A stretch of DNA of 34,896 nucleotides from a virus, in IMG/VR virus record IMGVR_UViG_3300008267_000169, positions 1 to 34,896 of that record, one strand, 5' to 3'. The notes beneath the pieces were generated by a model. That model was not told the DNA's origin. It made no database searches and saw only the letters and a list, made by a program, of their open reading frames with translations. A program made the translations under genes and the position numbers. The stretch's first letter is position 1. Each line of letters opens with the position of its first letter. This document shows, piece by piece, positions 1 to 9,046 of this stretch.

Positions 1-1531
1 CCGTTTCAATGTCTGGCAATCCAATTTGAATATCTTCCTTCTTTCCGTTTACAATTCTTTCTGCTCTGAATGTGCCATTAGAAGATTGCTGGACGGAATA
101 CCTTGTATCTCCATAGTAAGCAACTCCAGACATTTCAAGTTCATCTTTAAATTCTTGGCTTACTACTGGCTCAACTGGCGCGGCCTCTGCGATGGTTGGT
201 GCAACCTCTACTGGTGGCGTGACTACTTGTTCTACTGGTGCGGCTACGGGCGTTACAGCTTCTGCTACGGGCGCGGCTTGTGCAGGAGGAACTGGTAATG
301 GCCCCGTTGGGGCAGGTTCTTCTACTATCGCCTTGGCTAACTCGGCTTGCTGACGATTGGCTTCCGCTACTGGGTTTGTAGATTCCACGATGCTATCTAC
401 TTGGCCTTGCGCTTTCGCTAAGATCGCTTCTTTCTCTTTGAGTTCTAACTTCAGCTTCTGTGCTACTGGATCAGTTGATTCGATGACTGACAGCACTTGC
501 TTGGTATCCGCGATTTCTTGTTCTAACTTCTGTTTGTTAGCCAGCACTGCTTTACCCTGTGGATTATCGTTACCGATAAAAAGATTCTCAGCTTCTTTGT
601 TTGCACTCTCAGTAATCTTAGCTTCTGCGATTTGCTCTGGTGTAAATGGGGCAGCGATAGTAGTAGCTGCCGCGCCTGCCGCGCCACCAATCAATGCTTC
701 ACCGATAGCTTGTTTAGGACTGACTTGTATTCCTTTTTGAGTCTCTACAGTTTCACCGACTTGTTGAACAAATGATTGCAATCCTTCTGGAATGCCTTCA
801 CCAAGGAATGAAGATGCTAGCTTTTTAGAAAAAGAACCAACCGCCTTCTCACCACCGGGAAGATACTTTGCACCAAACGCATTCAGCGCACCAGAACCAG
901 CAGCGGTTACTGCGGCATATGCAATATCTTCATTGGTTGGCTCCTCGTAGCCATTGTTCCTTGCGCGTTCTTTTGCTACTGGGCCGATGATTTGCGCGGC
1001 TTCTGTAAGTGCAGGGCCAAGGAAGGCTCCAGTAACTACACCCGCTGGGCCAAGCGGAATTCCTGCCGCTGCACCTACCGCCCTAGAACCAATGCTCATT
1101 AGAATCTGACCAGTCTGTTCAGCAATAGCTCTTGGTGCATACTGAGGGGCAAAGCCTGCAATCTGGAACTCACCTTCTTGTGGCTCCATGAATCTTTGAC
1201 CAGCGGTAACATAACCTTCTGGTTCTTTAATCGCACCTTTCAACGCTGCACCTACTGCGGGGAATCCAACTACCTCGGCAGTCTCACCCATAGACTCAAG
1301 CGGTTGACCGAAAGATTGTTTTAGTGCCGCTGGTATCTGTGAGATTTCTTCAGTAAAAGAAGTGCCTACTGTCTTTTGACTTGAAAAGAATGTGGCTACT
1401 TCATCAAGTGAATAGCCTTCTGATTTAGCTGAATTAAATCTATCATCAGATGAACTTACGTAACCCCAGATTTCTTCATCAGAGTATCCAGAATCCCGCG
1501 CCTCTTTAAGTTTATCTGCCGTGAAGATCAT
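1..1531 (-). CDS. Large internal virion / polyvalent-type protein, N-terminal part (cut by window edge)
   Basis: An uninterrupted minus-strand frame of about 510 codons runs off the left edge; it starts at an ATG that overlaps the stop of the upstream gene by four bases (ATGA). The N-terminus has two copies of a short helical motif (DSGYSDEEIWGYV and SEGYSLDEVATFF). It is followed by Gly/Ala-rich, amphipathic segments (about residues 145-300), including an EGIPEGLQSF motif of a kind seen in large phage proteins delivered with DNA. Next come a charged coiled coil and a long Pro/Ala/Val/Glu-rich linker (about residues 400-460). Position at the end of the virion operon and composition suggest a large ejected internal virion protein. 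The catalytic part, if any, lies outside the window. A copy of the TTATCG palindrome lies in its linker. Function is inferred from position and composition only. Confidence 0.6.
   Translation of the reverse strand, partial: MIFTADKLKEARDSGYSDEEIWGYVSSSDDRFNSAKSEGYSLDEVATFFSSQKTVGTSFTEEISQIPAALKQSFGQPLESMGETAEVVGFPAVGAALKGAIKEPEGYVTAGQRFMEPQEGEFQIAGFAPQYAPRAIAEQTGQILMSIGSRAVGAAAGIPLGPAGVVTGAFLGPALTEAAQIIGPVAKERARNNGYEEPTNEDIAYAAVTAAGSGALNAFGAKYLPGGEKAVGSFSKKLASSFLGEGIPEGLQSFVQQVGETVETQKGIQVSPKQAIGEALIGGAAGAAATTIAAPFTPEQIAEAKITESANKEAENLFIGNDNPQGKAVLANKQKLEQEIADTKQVLSVIESTDPVAQKLKLELKEKEAILAKAQGQVDSIVESTNPVAEANRQQAELAKAIVEEPAPTGPLPVPPAQAAPVAEAVTPVAAPVEQVVTPPVEVAPTIAEAAPVEPVVSQEFKDELEMSGVAYYGDTRYSVQQSSNGTFRAERIVNGKKEDIQIGLPDIET
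564..579. repeat. Palindrome copy 1, TTATCGTTACCGATAA
   Basis: Perfect six-base arms around four bases. On the transcribed (minus) strand the loop is GTAA. It lies in the linker of the large virion protein and is translated as Phe-Ile-Gly-Asn-Asp. Confidence 0.9.
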
Positions 1532-2871
1532 TTGTTGCCAAATATATCAGTCATCGGTCTGCGTTGTCCAGATTTTTGAGCGGGAACTTGTTTTGTTTTA
1601 GGTTGCCTCATTGTCAGGAACTTAGCGTCATGCGTTCTAGCTGCCGCCGTTTGAGCTTGAAGCATATTAACTTGCTTGGCTATTTCTTCTGGAACTTGAA
1701 TCATTGTGTCAGGTTTATCCTTTACTTGGATTCCAATCATTCGTTCTTCGTCTTCAGTCCTATCAATAACATCAACATTGAGCGCATCATTACCAGCCAT
1801 GTTAAATACACTTCTAACATCTGGATTTGAATTTAATCTAACAGAAGCATTCTGCCAATCGTTAAGCCAGTTGATTGCCGCCAAGGCTTCCTTGTCATTC
1901 TCAACTTCTCTGTTGATTCTCGCGCTAACATTTCCGCTTCTATCAACTGAATATCCGCTTTCAACATATTTCGCTACTTTATCTGGAAGCTCTACGCCAA
2001 TAACACCCGGAACTCCAAGACTTGCAAATTCAGAAAGCTCCACCTTTTTCCTACCTTGTTTTGGAGTATATGATTCAGCGGATTTCTGATCTCCGAAGAT
2101 AATGGATGTCTTTTGTCTTTCCATTTTCTGCTCACTAATTGGCATTTTAGAAAGCGCATCTTCAGTTGTAATGAATTTTTCTAGGATATTTTTTGGAGGA
2201 GCTTCGCGCTTTACTGGGCCTTGAGCCATTGTTGGTTCTTTTGTTGGCAATGGCCCTTCAATAAATTCAGCATCAGTAGAAGCCTGCATTGCTTGTTGTT
2301 CTGGAGTTCCCTGCAATGATTGAGATACAGCAGGAATACCACTAGGCATACCAGTTTGTGCTGCTGCTGTTCTAGCCTGCAATGCTGCTGGAACTGCCGC
2401 TGGAGCCTGTTGCTCATCTGAAAAGGTAACTGTCATGTCTTCGCCGCCGCCTTGGTTTAGATTGCTTACAAAATCTCCTGTTGTATCAATTCCGCTACCA
2501 CCACCACTATAGCGATCCCTGTATGCTTCTGCTCGGATGTTCCTCGCGTAGTTCTCCGCTGCAAATTGTATCCCCTTTTCAAATGCAGGAATAACATTCT
2601 TCATATACGGATTATTCACAACCGCTGGATCAGCCAAGAATGGCATCAGCTTGGAATAAGCCAATCCAGCATCGCCCTCGTTAGCATAAGTCATAGCTTC
2701 CTGCATACTCTGCTGGAACATGGGTAGCATCTCTTGAGCTTGCTTCTGTTGCTCACGATCAGCTAATACTTTCCCTACATTCTGACCAAGTTTAGCCAAA
2801 GAATCTCCAACCCATGCGGTAGATTCCGATGCGCGATTGGTTCCCTGCATTATGAGTTCTGCGATAGACAT
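1528..2871 (-). CDS. Putative internal virion protein (447 aa)
   Basis: A 447-residue soluble protein, rich in Gln, Ala and Met in its first half. No catalytic motif is recognised. The N-terminus (MSIAELIMQGTNRASESTAW) leads into helices, then a GGGSG spacer near residue 125, a Gln/Ala/Pro-rich low-complexity stretch (about 165-220) and a more ordered C-terminal half. It follows the preceding virion gene after a six-base gap and is coupled to the next by an ATGA overlap. The place in the operon, after the tail-tube-like genes, matches internal core proteins of podoviruses. The assignment is inference from order and composition. Confidence 0.5.
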   Translation of the reverse strand: MSIAELIMQGTNRASESTAWVGDSLAKLGQNVGKVLADREQQKQAQEMLPMFQQSMQEAMTYANEGDAGLAYSKLMPFLADPAVVNNPYMKNVIPAFEKGIQFAAENYARNIRAEAYRDRYSGGGSGIDTTGDFVSNLNQGGGEDMTVTFSDEQQAPAAVPAALQARTAAAQTGMPSGIPAVSQSLQGTPEQQAMQASTDAEFIEGPLPTKEPTMAQGPVKREAPPKNILEKFITTEDALSKMPISEQKMERQKTSIIFGDQKSAESYTPKQGRKKVELSEFASLGVPGVIGVELPDKVAKYVESGYSVDRSGNVSARINREVENDKEALAAINWLNDWQNASVRLNSNPDVRSVFNMAGNDALNVDVIDRTEDEERMIGIQVKDKPDTMIQVPEEIAKQVNMLQAQTAAARTHDAKFLTMRQPKTKQVPAQKSGQRRPMTDIFGNK

Positions 2872-2877
2872 AGCGTT

Positions 2878-4092
2878 TTAATATGGGTATTGAGATTTCG
2901 GTAATGCAACTGGCCTGTCACTTATGCTTGGCATATTTCCAGAACTATATTGTTGGCTAATCTGCGATCCTGCATAGATTGGTTGATTAGAAAGTGATCC
3001 GTAATATGGGTTGTATGAACTTCCTCCCCCACCACCACCTATACCACCCATGCCGCCCATTCCGCTACCTGCACCACTCACTCCCATCAAAGCACCAGAG
3101 GTAGCCTTACCAATGTCAGAGACACCTTGGCCGACTGCTTGCTGGGCGGCGTAGCTTGCGGCGATGTTTTCTTTATTCGCTCCGTAGATTTGAGTAGCCA
3201 ATCCAGATTGAGCATTATAGAGATTTCCATACATATCAGATGTCATCTGTGCTTTCTTTAATCCGACCTCTGCTTGGGCAGTCTGGTAGCCAAGTTGTAG
3301 TCTTCCTACATCCAATGGACTTGCTGCTTCAACTTTTGATGTAAATGCAGCAGCCAATTGTTGCCAGTTCTGTGCTGTTCCTTGAACGGATGGCATTGCT
3401 GCCAATCCTCGGCCTTGAATATCAAGTGAAGTCAGTCCAAGGTTACGTGCCATCTGACCTTGTGCCGCTTGGAATCCTCCAGTCCTTCCTGCTGTTGCTG
3501 GGTTGAATCCCGCTCCTGCACTCTCGGCAACATTCCGTGTGATCTGATCTTTGACATCTTGGGGGATATCTCCACGAAGGTAACTGGAAACAACATCCAT
3601 TGCTTGCCCGATTTGAGTTTGCGCTTGTTGGCGTTGTTGTGCCGCTCCGGGCTGGAATTGCTCAAGTTGTTGGCGATAGTAATCTGAAATCTTTTGCCCT
3701 TGCTGAAGGTTGTAATCAGTAATCTTGCCAGCTTGACTAATCATGCCGGGTTGTTTGGTAACAACTTTCCTTCTTTTTTTACCTTTACCAACCCATCTAA
3801 CTATTTCTTTATCTTCTAAATTATATTCTGGTGCTTTAACTCCAGAAATCATCTCGCCTACACCAGCAAGGTTTCCTTCATATGTAGATGTTGCTTCCTT
3901 TATGCCTTTTTGAAATCTTGCTGATGCTGCACCTTGAGCCTTCTTCGCCCTATCCGCTGCTGACATGGAGATAGCCGCTGATCCAGCCGCTGCTCCTACA
4001 GCAACTACACCAGCAGCAATAGCGAATCCGCTGGAGTGAAACATCTGTGGATGTTTGTTGTTGCCTAGCTGGTCTGGTAAAAGGAATCTCAT
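2878..4092 (-). CDS. Putative internal virion protein with hydrophobic N-terminus and Gly-rich C-terminus (404 aa)
   Basis: The chosen ATG at 4092 overlaps the upstream stop as ATGA, the rule in this operon; a GTG at 4122 would add ten residues and has an AAGGG upstream. Residues about 20-45 are Ala/Val/Gly-rich and hydrophobic (AIAAGVVAVGAAAGSAA), a possible membrane-inserting helix. The middle is Gln/Ala-rich helix. The tail near residue 335 is Gly/Met-rich, then Tyr/Ser-rich (YNPYYGSLSN). This pattern resembles small ejection proteins of podoviruses that enter the cell envelope, but no family is recognised with certainty. Confidence 0.5.
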   Translation of the reverse strand: MRFLLPDQLGNNKHPQMFHSSGFAIAAGVVAVGAAAGSAAISMSAADRAKKAQGAASARFQKGIKEATSTYEGNLAGVGEMISGVKAPEYNLEDKEIVRWVGKGKKRRKVVTKQPGMISQAGKITDYNLQQGQKISDYYRQQLEQFQPGAAQQRQQAQTQIGQAMDVVSSYLRGDIPQDVKDQITRNVAESAGAGFNPATAGRTGGFQAAQGQMARNLGLTSLDIQGRGLAAMPSVQGTAQNWQQLAAAFTSKVEAASPLDVGRLQLGYQTAQAEVGLKKAQMTSDMYGNLYNAQSGLATQIYGANKENIAASYAAQQAVGQGVSDIGKATSGALMGVSGAGSGMGGMGGIGGGGGGSSYNPYYGSLSNQPIYAGSQISQQYSSGNMPSISDRPVALPKSQYPY

Positions 4093-4577
4093 TTGATTAA
4101 GTCGGTTCGGTTGTGCCGCCACTTCTGCACCCTTGGGTCTTCCTTGGCGATGTGGGGATTAAAGTCTCTAGAAGTGATCGTGTCAATAATTTCGTCTGGA
4201 TCAGTTAAGTCTGTGACATGGCAGGTTACCCAGATTGTGTCTTTGTGAGTAGCAAGCAAACGCCTCGTTCCTGCTTCTGTGATCCCGCTGTATCCTGTTT
4301 TGTAGCGGTGGGCAGGGATGCCATGATACCAGACAGTCACATCACCTTTCATTACGAAGAAGGGATGAGTAGTCAGATGGAGAAGAGTAGTAAGGATCGT
4401 ATCCTTCGGCATATAGATTTCCCGAATATACATTCCCGGAGTGAACTTGTGAACCAGCGGACATTCCCGTGGAGGGAGTTTCAGAATCTCCAAGTCCATT
4501 AGATTAAGCTCGTAGTCTGGATCACCATATCCAACGACATTCCTTGCATCAATCTTATCTGGGATTGTCAGCGTCAT
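4089..4577 (-). CDS. Cupin-like small protein, function unknown
   Basis: A 162-residue protein without signal peptide or membrane segment. The middle part (PGMYIREIYMPKDTIL, then PFFVMKGDVTVW and TEAGTRRLLATHKDTIWVT) reads as the strand pattern of a single cupin barrel, with a G-D turn and a late H residue. The full metal-binding set of a classic cupin is not obvious. It sits between the tail-tube-A-like gene and the internal virion genes, with ATGA overlaps at both ends, so it is co-translated with virion proteins. The cupin call is from pattern; the role is unknown. Confidence 0.5.
   Translation of the reverse strand: MTLTIPDKIDARNVVGYGDPDYELNLMDLEILKLPPRECPLVHKFTPGMYIREIYMPKDTILTTLLHLTTHPFFVMKGDVTVWYHGIPAHRYKTGYSGITEAGTRRLLATHKDTIWVTCHVTDLTDPDEIIDTITSRDFNPHIAKEDPRVQKWRHNRTDLIK
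4158..4186 (-). promoter_or_regulatory. Candidate internal promoter in the cupin-like gene
   Basis: Minus strand TTGACA (4186-4181), 17 bases, TTTAAT (4163-4158). It could boost expression of the internal virion genes below. It lies wholly inside coding sequence and is the weakest of the set. Confidence 0.25.
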
Positions 4578-5536
4578 CTTGAAAGGAAGTAGTCGTTTGG
4601 TGAGGGAGACAGTAGATCAGACCCGATTAGGTTGTCTGCTCGACTATAGTTAGCGAAGCGGATTGGAGCGGCGGTTGGTATCTCTACATTTGACATTTCC
4701 TTCTCTTGCTCTTGCACAGCAAGGGATAGGTTACTCAAGAACTCCTGCGCCTTGCGATTCTCCCGCGAGTTCAATGCCAGAACAGCATAGATCATCGCAT
4801 CAGGAATGAACTCAACTAACTCTTTCGGGTCGGCCAAATCAAAGTATTTCTTAGATGCGTAAAGCGTAATACACTCGCAGGTCTTGGGTGCTTTGAACCT
4901 ACGGAAGGTTGGGTTAGCATCGTTCGGTTGATAGATTGCTATCAGCGTCTTTGCTTCCAATGCAGTATCGTAGGCATACACGCGAATCCTACCTTTGGTA
5001 ATTGGCTTGGTTACTGCCCGAATTCCTTTCACAAGGAGATCGGACTTAGCCAGCGTTGGAGGATTGGCGGTAGCTACCTTAACCTTGTGGTAGGTGTCAT
5101 ACTGGTCTTGCGCTTCAAACATCAACTCTACGCCGATGTCTTCAACTTCCTCGGCCATTACTCCGATTTGGTATGGATGGGTAGTATAGTCACGGAAGAG
5201 GACATGGAGTCCTCCTACCTCTACGATTCCTCTATGGCATGAGTGATCCGCATGGAGAGCAAAAGCGTTGGTAGCATTGAACCATTCGTCTGCTAGAGAC
5301 GCAGATTCATTCCCGATCCAAGCTAGTTTGATTTGCTCATATCGGGCTGGCAGTGTGAAGCAATCGTTCACACAGCAGATTTGGACATACTCTTCTTGAG
5401 AAGTCCATGCTCGCTTATTCCATAGCAGTCGCCTTGCTTGGTTTACGGCTTTAACTCCGCGCTCGTATGAACAAGTGCCAGAGTCGCCGACAAAACCCTT
5501 CACAAGCTCTACCATCTCTTCGAGGGTATCAGCCAT
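4574..5536 (-). CDS. Putative tail tubular protein A / head-tail adaptor-like protein (320 aa)
   Basis: A soluble protein starting MADTLEEMVELVKGF. The N-terminal helical part has ARRLLWNKRAWTSQEEY near residue 33, like the helix and W-containing segment of podovirus tail tubular A (gatekeeper) proteins. A beta-rich middle and a C-terminal helical segment follow (AVLALNSRENRKAQEFLSNL). It is longer than T7 gp11 (about 196 residues). The gene follows a 54-codon gene and one palindrome copy, and is coupled by ATGA to the cupin-like gene. Its place next to the large tail protein supports a tail-tube or adaptor role; sequence identity to a named family could not be tested. Confidence 0.5.
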   Translation of the reverse strand: MADTLEEMVELVKGFVGDSGTCSYERGVKAVNQARRLLWNKRAWTSQEEYVQICCVNDCFTLPARYEQIKLAWIGNESASLADEWFNATNAFALHADHSCHRGIVEVGGLHVLFRDYTTHPYQIGVMAEEVEDIGVELMFEAQDQYDTYHKVKVATANPPTLAKSDLLVKGIRAVTKPITKGRIRVYAYDTALEAKTLIAIYQPNDANPTFRRFKAPKTCECITLYASKKYFDLADPKELVEFIPDAMIYAVLALNSRENRKAQEFLSNLSLAVQEQEKEMSNVEIPTAAPIRFANYSRADNLIGSDLLSPSPNDYFLSR

Positions 5537-5541
5537 AGGGA

Positions 5542-5557
5542 TTATCGTTTCCGATAA
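5542..5557. repeat. Palindrome copy 2, TTATCGTTTCCGATAA
   Basis: On the minus strand it reads TTATCGGAAACGATAA and begins at the base right after the TAA stop of the 54-aa gene. The tail-tube-A-like ATG (5536) follows five bases on. Confidence 0.95.
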
Positions 5558-5722
5558 TTATTTCTGTCCAACGGGCTTTCCAGACTTGGGAAGCGGTGCG
5601 CTGGAGTATGGGTTCTTCCCAGTGTTGGGAGGATTCATATTGCCCATACCTTCACGGATCATGCCGCGAGTTGGTGCGCCGCCGCTGACGAGTTTAGGAT
5701 CAGTTCCTTTTAGTGTTGTCAT
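5558..5722 (-). CDS. Small Gly/Pro/Lys-rich protein (54 aa), unknown
   Basis: ATG at 5722, TAA at 5558-5560. The product starts MTTLKGTDPKLVSGGAPTRG and ends KSGKPVGQK; it is basic and low in hydrophobic residues, likely disordered. It fills the gap between the fibre gene and the tail-tube-A-like gene on the same strand. Its stop codon directly abuts a TTATCGGAAACGATAA palindrome (read on the coding strand). Codon use and tight packing support a real gene. No function is recognised. Confidence 0.6.
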   Translation of the reverse strand: MTTLKGTDPKLVSGGAPTRGMIREGMGNMNPPNTGKNPYSSAPLPKSGKPVGQK

Positions 5723-5749
5723 ATATTTAGTTTTCTTATGGCTTGTTTA

Positions 5750-6256
5750 TTACGAAGTATGAACTGCCATCCATTCAATACTCGTTATTTGAGAAATGTT
5801 GTTTTCAACACGGATTGTAAAACCCGCTGTTGTTTTGCTTCCGGAATTCAAAGAAAATAATGGAGTAGCTGATGTTGAAATACTTGATCCGCAGATTGGA
5901 GTAATTGATACTGCATAATTTGCATCTGGAAGAAGATTGGAAGCAAAAGAAGCAGTTTGAATTGAGTCATCTGTAGGAACTCCAGTTATCACGCCCGTTC
6001 TTACTTTTACCGCTGGTTCCAATGCATCGACTCGCGTATCAAGTGCGCTAATCTGATTCTGTTGGTTAGCCAACTCTTGGTTGATTTGAGCAACTTGCGC
6101 TGGAGTTACATCGCCCAATCCCGGAACATTGATCGTTCCGTTAGTCAGAACTTCATCAATGAATACTTGGAAAACATTCTGCCAGTTACCAGTTGGACAA
6201 AAATCATCTGGGACATTTGGAAACGTAAGTGCTGGCGATGAAGACTGATTGTCCAT
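5750..6256 (-). CDS. Small tail fibre / spike-type protein (168 aa)
   Basis: The N-terminus has PNVPDDFCPTGNWQNVFQ, then a short heptad-like helix (QINQELANQQNQISALDTRV, about 55-85) that would trimerise. A beta-rich C-terminal half of about 80 residues follows (VRTGVITGVPTDDSIQT, then GFTIRVENNISQITSIEW), as in phage fibre tip domains. It lies three bases from the large tail protein gene. This is most likely a trimeric appendage, with the N-terminal part docking to the tail and the C-terminal part exposed. No enzyme motif is visible. Confidence 0.55.
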   Translation of the reverse strand: MDNQSSSPALTFPNVPDDFCPTGNWQNVFQVFIDEVLTNGTINVPGLGDVTPAQVAQINQELANQQNQISALDTRVDALEPAVKVRTGVITGVPTDDSIQTASFASNLLPDANYAVSITPICGSSISTSATPLFSLNSGSKTTAGFTIRVENNISQITSIEWMAVHTS

Positions 6257-6259
6257 AAA

Positions 6260-8278
6260 TTAGTTCACGATATTGTAGTTCCAGTATTTCTCTTGGCAAC
6301 ACAAAAATGGTTCACACTCTTGATTTTCTTCTGGGCAGTCACCAACTGGAGAGTCATCGTTGTTCTTGATGTTTGCCATCAATCTTACTCGATCAACTGT
6401 AGCTGCTCCGGTTAGGTTTACTTTGATCTGGAATTCTGATCCTTCTACTGATGGGATGCCTGCCAAGTCATTGCATTCACTTGGGTCTGGTGTGTTAAAC
6501 TTGTAGCGTTTGTAGCGATTACCGCCCCGTTGTGGGAAGCATTCAGTTACTACTGGTGAACACGGATCGCACCCAAATGTCGTAGGCACTTTCAGTTGTG
6601 ACCAGCAAGGATTAGAGTCTGCGCGGAAATCGACATAGCTATCTACTTCTCCTTTAATCTCACTCATCCACATTTCTCCACCAGTAATCTTTTTACGGAG
6701 GAACTTGTTTGTAGCCCCGCTTCGGTTGAAGTCATACCTACCAGTTGTGAAGAAGGATTCGATCTGTCTAGTTCCGTTAGGGCCGTAGTCATCGCCTTGT
6801 GTTGTGGTGAACTCGTAGAGGCGGTTCTTGTTGTCTTTGTCGAATGAGAATCCGAATCCCCGCTTTTCACCTTGGATCAGTGCAGTTAGAAGTTGAGTTG
6901 GTCTGATGCCTGTCCATACTCCATTCCAACGGAATGATAGTTGTGCGTCCGGTGCAGGCGTTGAGGATTGGTCGAGGTCGAGAACAACCATGCCCCTATG
7001 AAACCTGTTCAGTCCCTCTACGCCTTCTGCGCGATAGGTCTGTGGTGAGACAGTATTGATGAGGTAGTTGTCGAAAAAGATAGTCGAAGCGAATTGCTTC
7101 ATCCACGGGGTATCATTTGATACCCACTTGTTCACATCCCTTGATAGTTTACGAAGTGAGAAGTATCTATTGAACTCGGATTGAGTATTGGAATAGAACG
7201 CCCAGCCATCGTGTGATCTGAACCAGAGTTCGGAGTTAACTAGAGCAAGATTAGGGCTAGTGCATCCGCGCCCAAGGAGTGAGATACGCTGGATGTTTGA
7301 TGTGTTCCATTGTGACCTTGGTAGAGAGACATCCATTGAGAATGCCCCGGCTCCTGTAAGGAATACAAGCTGACCTTGGCCGCGAAGGTTGTATCCAAGC
7401 TCTGGCATGACCTTCATGCCTGTAATATTCCCCATCATGGCTGGTGTCGAGAACGCCCCACCTTCTGCCCAGTATCCAATCTCCGTGAAGTTCTCTGTAT
7501 TCTTAGTATCAGTAAATCCACCACCATAGATGATGTCAGAAGCGTAGATTTGGTTGAACCTATCAGAAACGAAGACTCGACCAAAAGCATACTCCATGAT
7601 CGTCCCAATTGGCATCTTTGCCAAGTATGGATTCAGTCGGTAGGCAGGTAGCTTGACTGTGCCTGTTCCTGTTCCCCTTTGAGTGTCTGTAATAACTGCT
7701 GTGAACTTGACTCCAACTGTATTGGATGGCGCACCGATCAGCGTGAAGTTGGTATTGGTAACCCCATCTCCAAGCGAAATAATCTCGCAGAAGTCTCCGT
7801 TTTGGATTTCGCTTGCGGTCAGTGTTCCTAATACTCCATCCCATGCGATTGCATTCTGGTATCCATTTTGGATGTATGCCCTATCTTCAGCTTGCACGAA
7901 GAATGTGTGCATCATGCCCGGATCGTTACCTTCGATGACCTTGTAGGCAAACGCTCGGTTGTTTACCATCTTCAGAAAGTAGATGATCCCAGATACCGAT
8001 AGCAAGATACCATCGCTCGTTCTCAAGTTAGTTGCACGATATGGATACGCCCCTTGAAAACTACCTGTAAGAATATCGTTAACGATAGCCTGATCTTGAC
8101 CTGCTCCAGCCATAATCGGAATGTTCCGAATGCTTGGCCTTGTTCGGTTGATGCCGCCTCGGAATGTCCTATTAACCGACTCCGATACTACAGACTCTGG
8201 TAAATACGATGGATGAGTATCCGCGTCTTGCGCGATGATACTTGTGAATCCATCAAAGACTGATCCTTCTGCTGGCAT
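6260..8278 (-). CDS. Putative tail tubular protein B / nozzle-like tail protein (672 aa)
   Basis: A 672-residue, almost entirely beta-strand protein with many short blades (for example ENITGMKVMPELG-like turns), consistent with the propeller-type nozzle of short-tailed phages (T7 gp12, P22 gp10). The N-terminus has SYLPESVVSESVNRTFRGG. The last 120 residues are Cys-rich (about ten Cys, for example GCDPC and EPFLCC), which is unusual for a phage tail protein. The start ATG overlaps the previous stop by one base (TAATG). It carries a palindrome copy near its start, encoding Ile-Val-Asn-Asp. Role inferred from length, fold pattern and neighbours. Confidence 0.55.
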   Translation of the reverse strand: MPAEGSVFDGFTSIIAQDADTHPSYLPESVVSESVNRTFRGGINRTRPSIRNIPIMAGAGQDQAIVNDILTGSFQGAYPYRATNLRTSDGILLSVSGIIYFLKMVNNRAFAYKVIEGNDPGMMHTFFVQAEDRAYIQNGYQNAIAWDGVLGTLTASEIQNGDFCEIISLGDGVTNTNFTLIGAPSNTVGVKFTAVITDTQRGTGTGTVKLPAYRLNPYLAKMPIGTIMEYAFGRVFVSDRFNQIYASDIIYGGGFTDTKNTENFTEIGYWAEGGAFSTPAMMGNITGMKVMPELGYNLRGQGQLVFLTGAGAFSMDVSLPRSQWNTSNIQRISLLGRGCTSPNLALVNSELWFRSHDGWAFYSNTQSEFNRYFSLRKLSRDVNKWVSNDTPWMKQFASTIFFDNYLINTVSPQTYRAEGVEGLNRFHRGMVVLDLDQSSTPAPDAQLSFRWNGVWTGIRPTQLLTALIQGEKRGFGFSFDKDNKNRLYEFTTTQGDDYGPNGTRQIESFFTTGRYDFNRSGATNKFLRKKITGGEMWMSEIKGEVDSYVDFRADSNPCWSQLKVPTTFGCDPCSPVVTECFPQRGGNRYKRYKFNTPDPSECNDLAGIPSVEGSEFQIKVNLTGAATVDRVRLMANIKNNDDSPVGDCPEENQECEPFLCCQEKYWNYNIVN
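8074..8087. repeat. Palindrome copy 3, core TATCGTTAACGATA
   Basis: A perfect 14-base palindrome; the outer T/A pair is not conserved. It lies inside the start region of the nozzle-like tail gene (Ile-Val-Asn-Asp). Confidence 0.9.
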
Positions 8279-9033
8279 TATACAACAATACGAAGTTCAC
8301 CAGTTGCAGTTTTATAAACATCGTCAGCAACCAAGCCACCAGTAATAGCAGCAGCATTGTCGGCATAAACTGGAAGACCCTGCAAACGAACTGTTCCGTT
8401 TACATGGAGTGTTTTTGCTGGAAAGATTGTTCCAATTCCAAAATTTCCAGACCCATCAATCAATGCTTTTATTCCAGTGCTTGAACCAATCCTTAAATTA
8501 GGTGTAGCTGTAACACCATAACAATCAATATACCATCCAGTAGCATTATCTAATGACCTTTTAAGCGTTACTTGTCCACCTTCATTAATTGAATCAAGTC
8601 GATTGATTGCAATTTCTCCTGTGGTTGTAACTATTCCAGTAGTAGTTACGCTTGTTGCGTTAACCGCTCCAGTAGTGGTTACGCTTGCTGCACTGATTGC
8701 TCCAGAACTTATTGCTCCCGTAGTAGTCAATGGTTGGCTACCAAGATCAACTGGGCCAGATTGAAGGACACTATTGAGCGTAGCAAACTCAACTTTACCA
8801 GTAGAGTCTTTTCCAAGAATTGTGCTGTTAGCTCCGTTTGTCCAAGTCAAATTACCAGCACCATCAGTCTTCAAGACTTGCTGGGAAGCTGGAGTCTGAA
8901 TCGTCTTCTGACAAGCAGCAGAGTCTTCTACTACCAATCGTTTTCCATTGGCAGTTGTTTCGAGTGGTTCACACAACAATGGGAAGTTCGTGTCGCATGG
9001 TGGGCATGGTGTGCAGTAACTCATAATTTCCAT
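8278..9033 (-). CDS. Tail fibre protein with Cys-rich N-terminus (251 aa)
   Basis: The N-terminus MEIMSYCTPCPPCDTNFPLLC is Cys/Pro-rich. It is followed by a segment with LGKDSTGKVEFATLN and a run of threonine repeats (TTTGAV, VTTTG) forming a beta shaft. The C-terminal part (GNFGIGTIFPAKTLHVNGTV) is the pattern common in phage fibres and S74-bearing adhesins, though no chaperone domain is present here. The DNA coding for the TTTG repeats carries short direct repeats (about 8635-8695). A second ATG three codons in (9024) is an alternative start. Likely a receptor-binding appendage. Confidence 0.6.
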   Translation of the reverse strand: MEIMSYCTPCPPCDTNFPLLCEPLETTANGKRLVVEDSAACQKTIQTPASQQVLKTDGAGNLTWTNGANSTILGKDSTGKVEFATLNSVLQSGPVDLGSQPLTTTGAISSGAISAASVTTTGAVNATSVTTTGIVTTTGEIAINRLDSINEGGQVTLKRSLDNATGWYIDCYGVTATPNLRIGSSTGIKALIDGSGNFGIGTIFPAKTLHVNGTVRLQGLPVYADNAAAITGGLVADDVYKTATGELRIVV

Positions 9034-9046
9034 TTTATTTTAAAAT

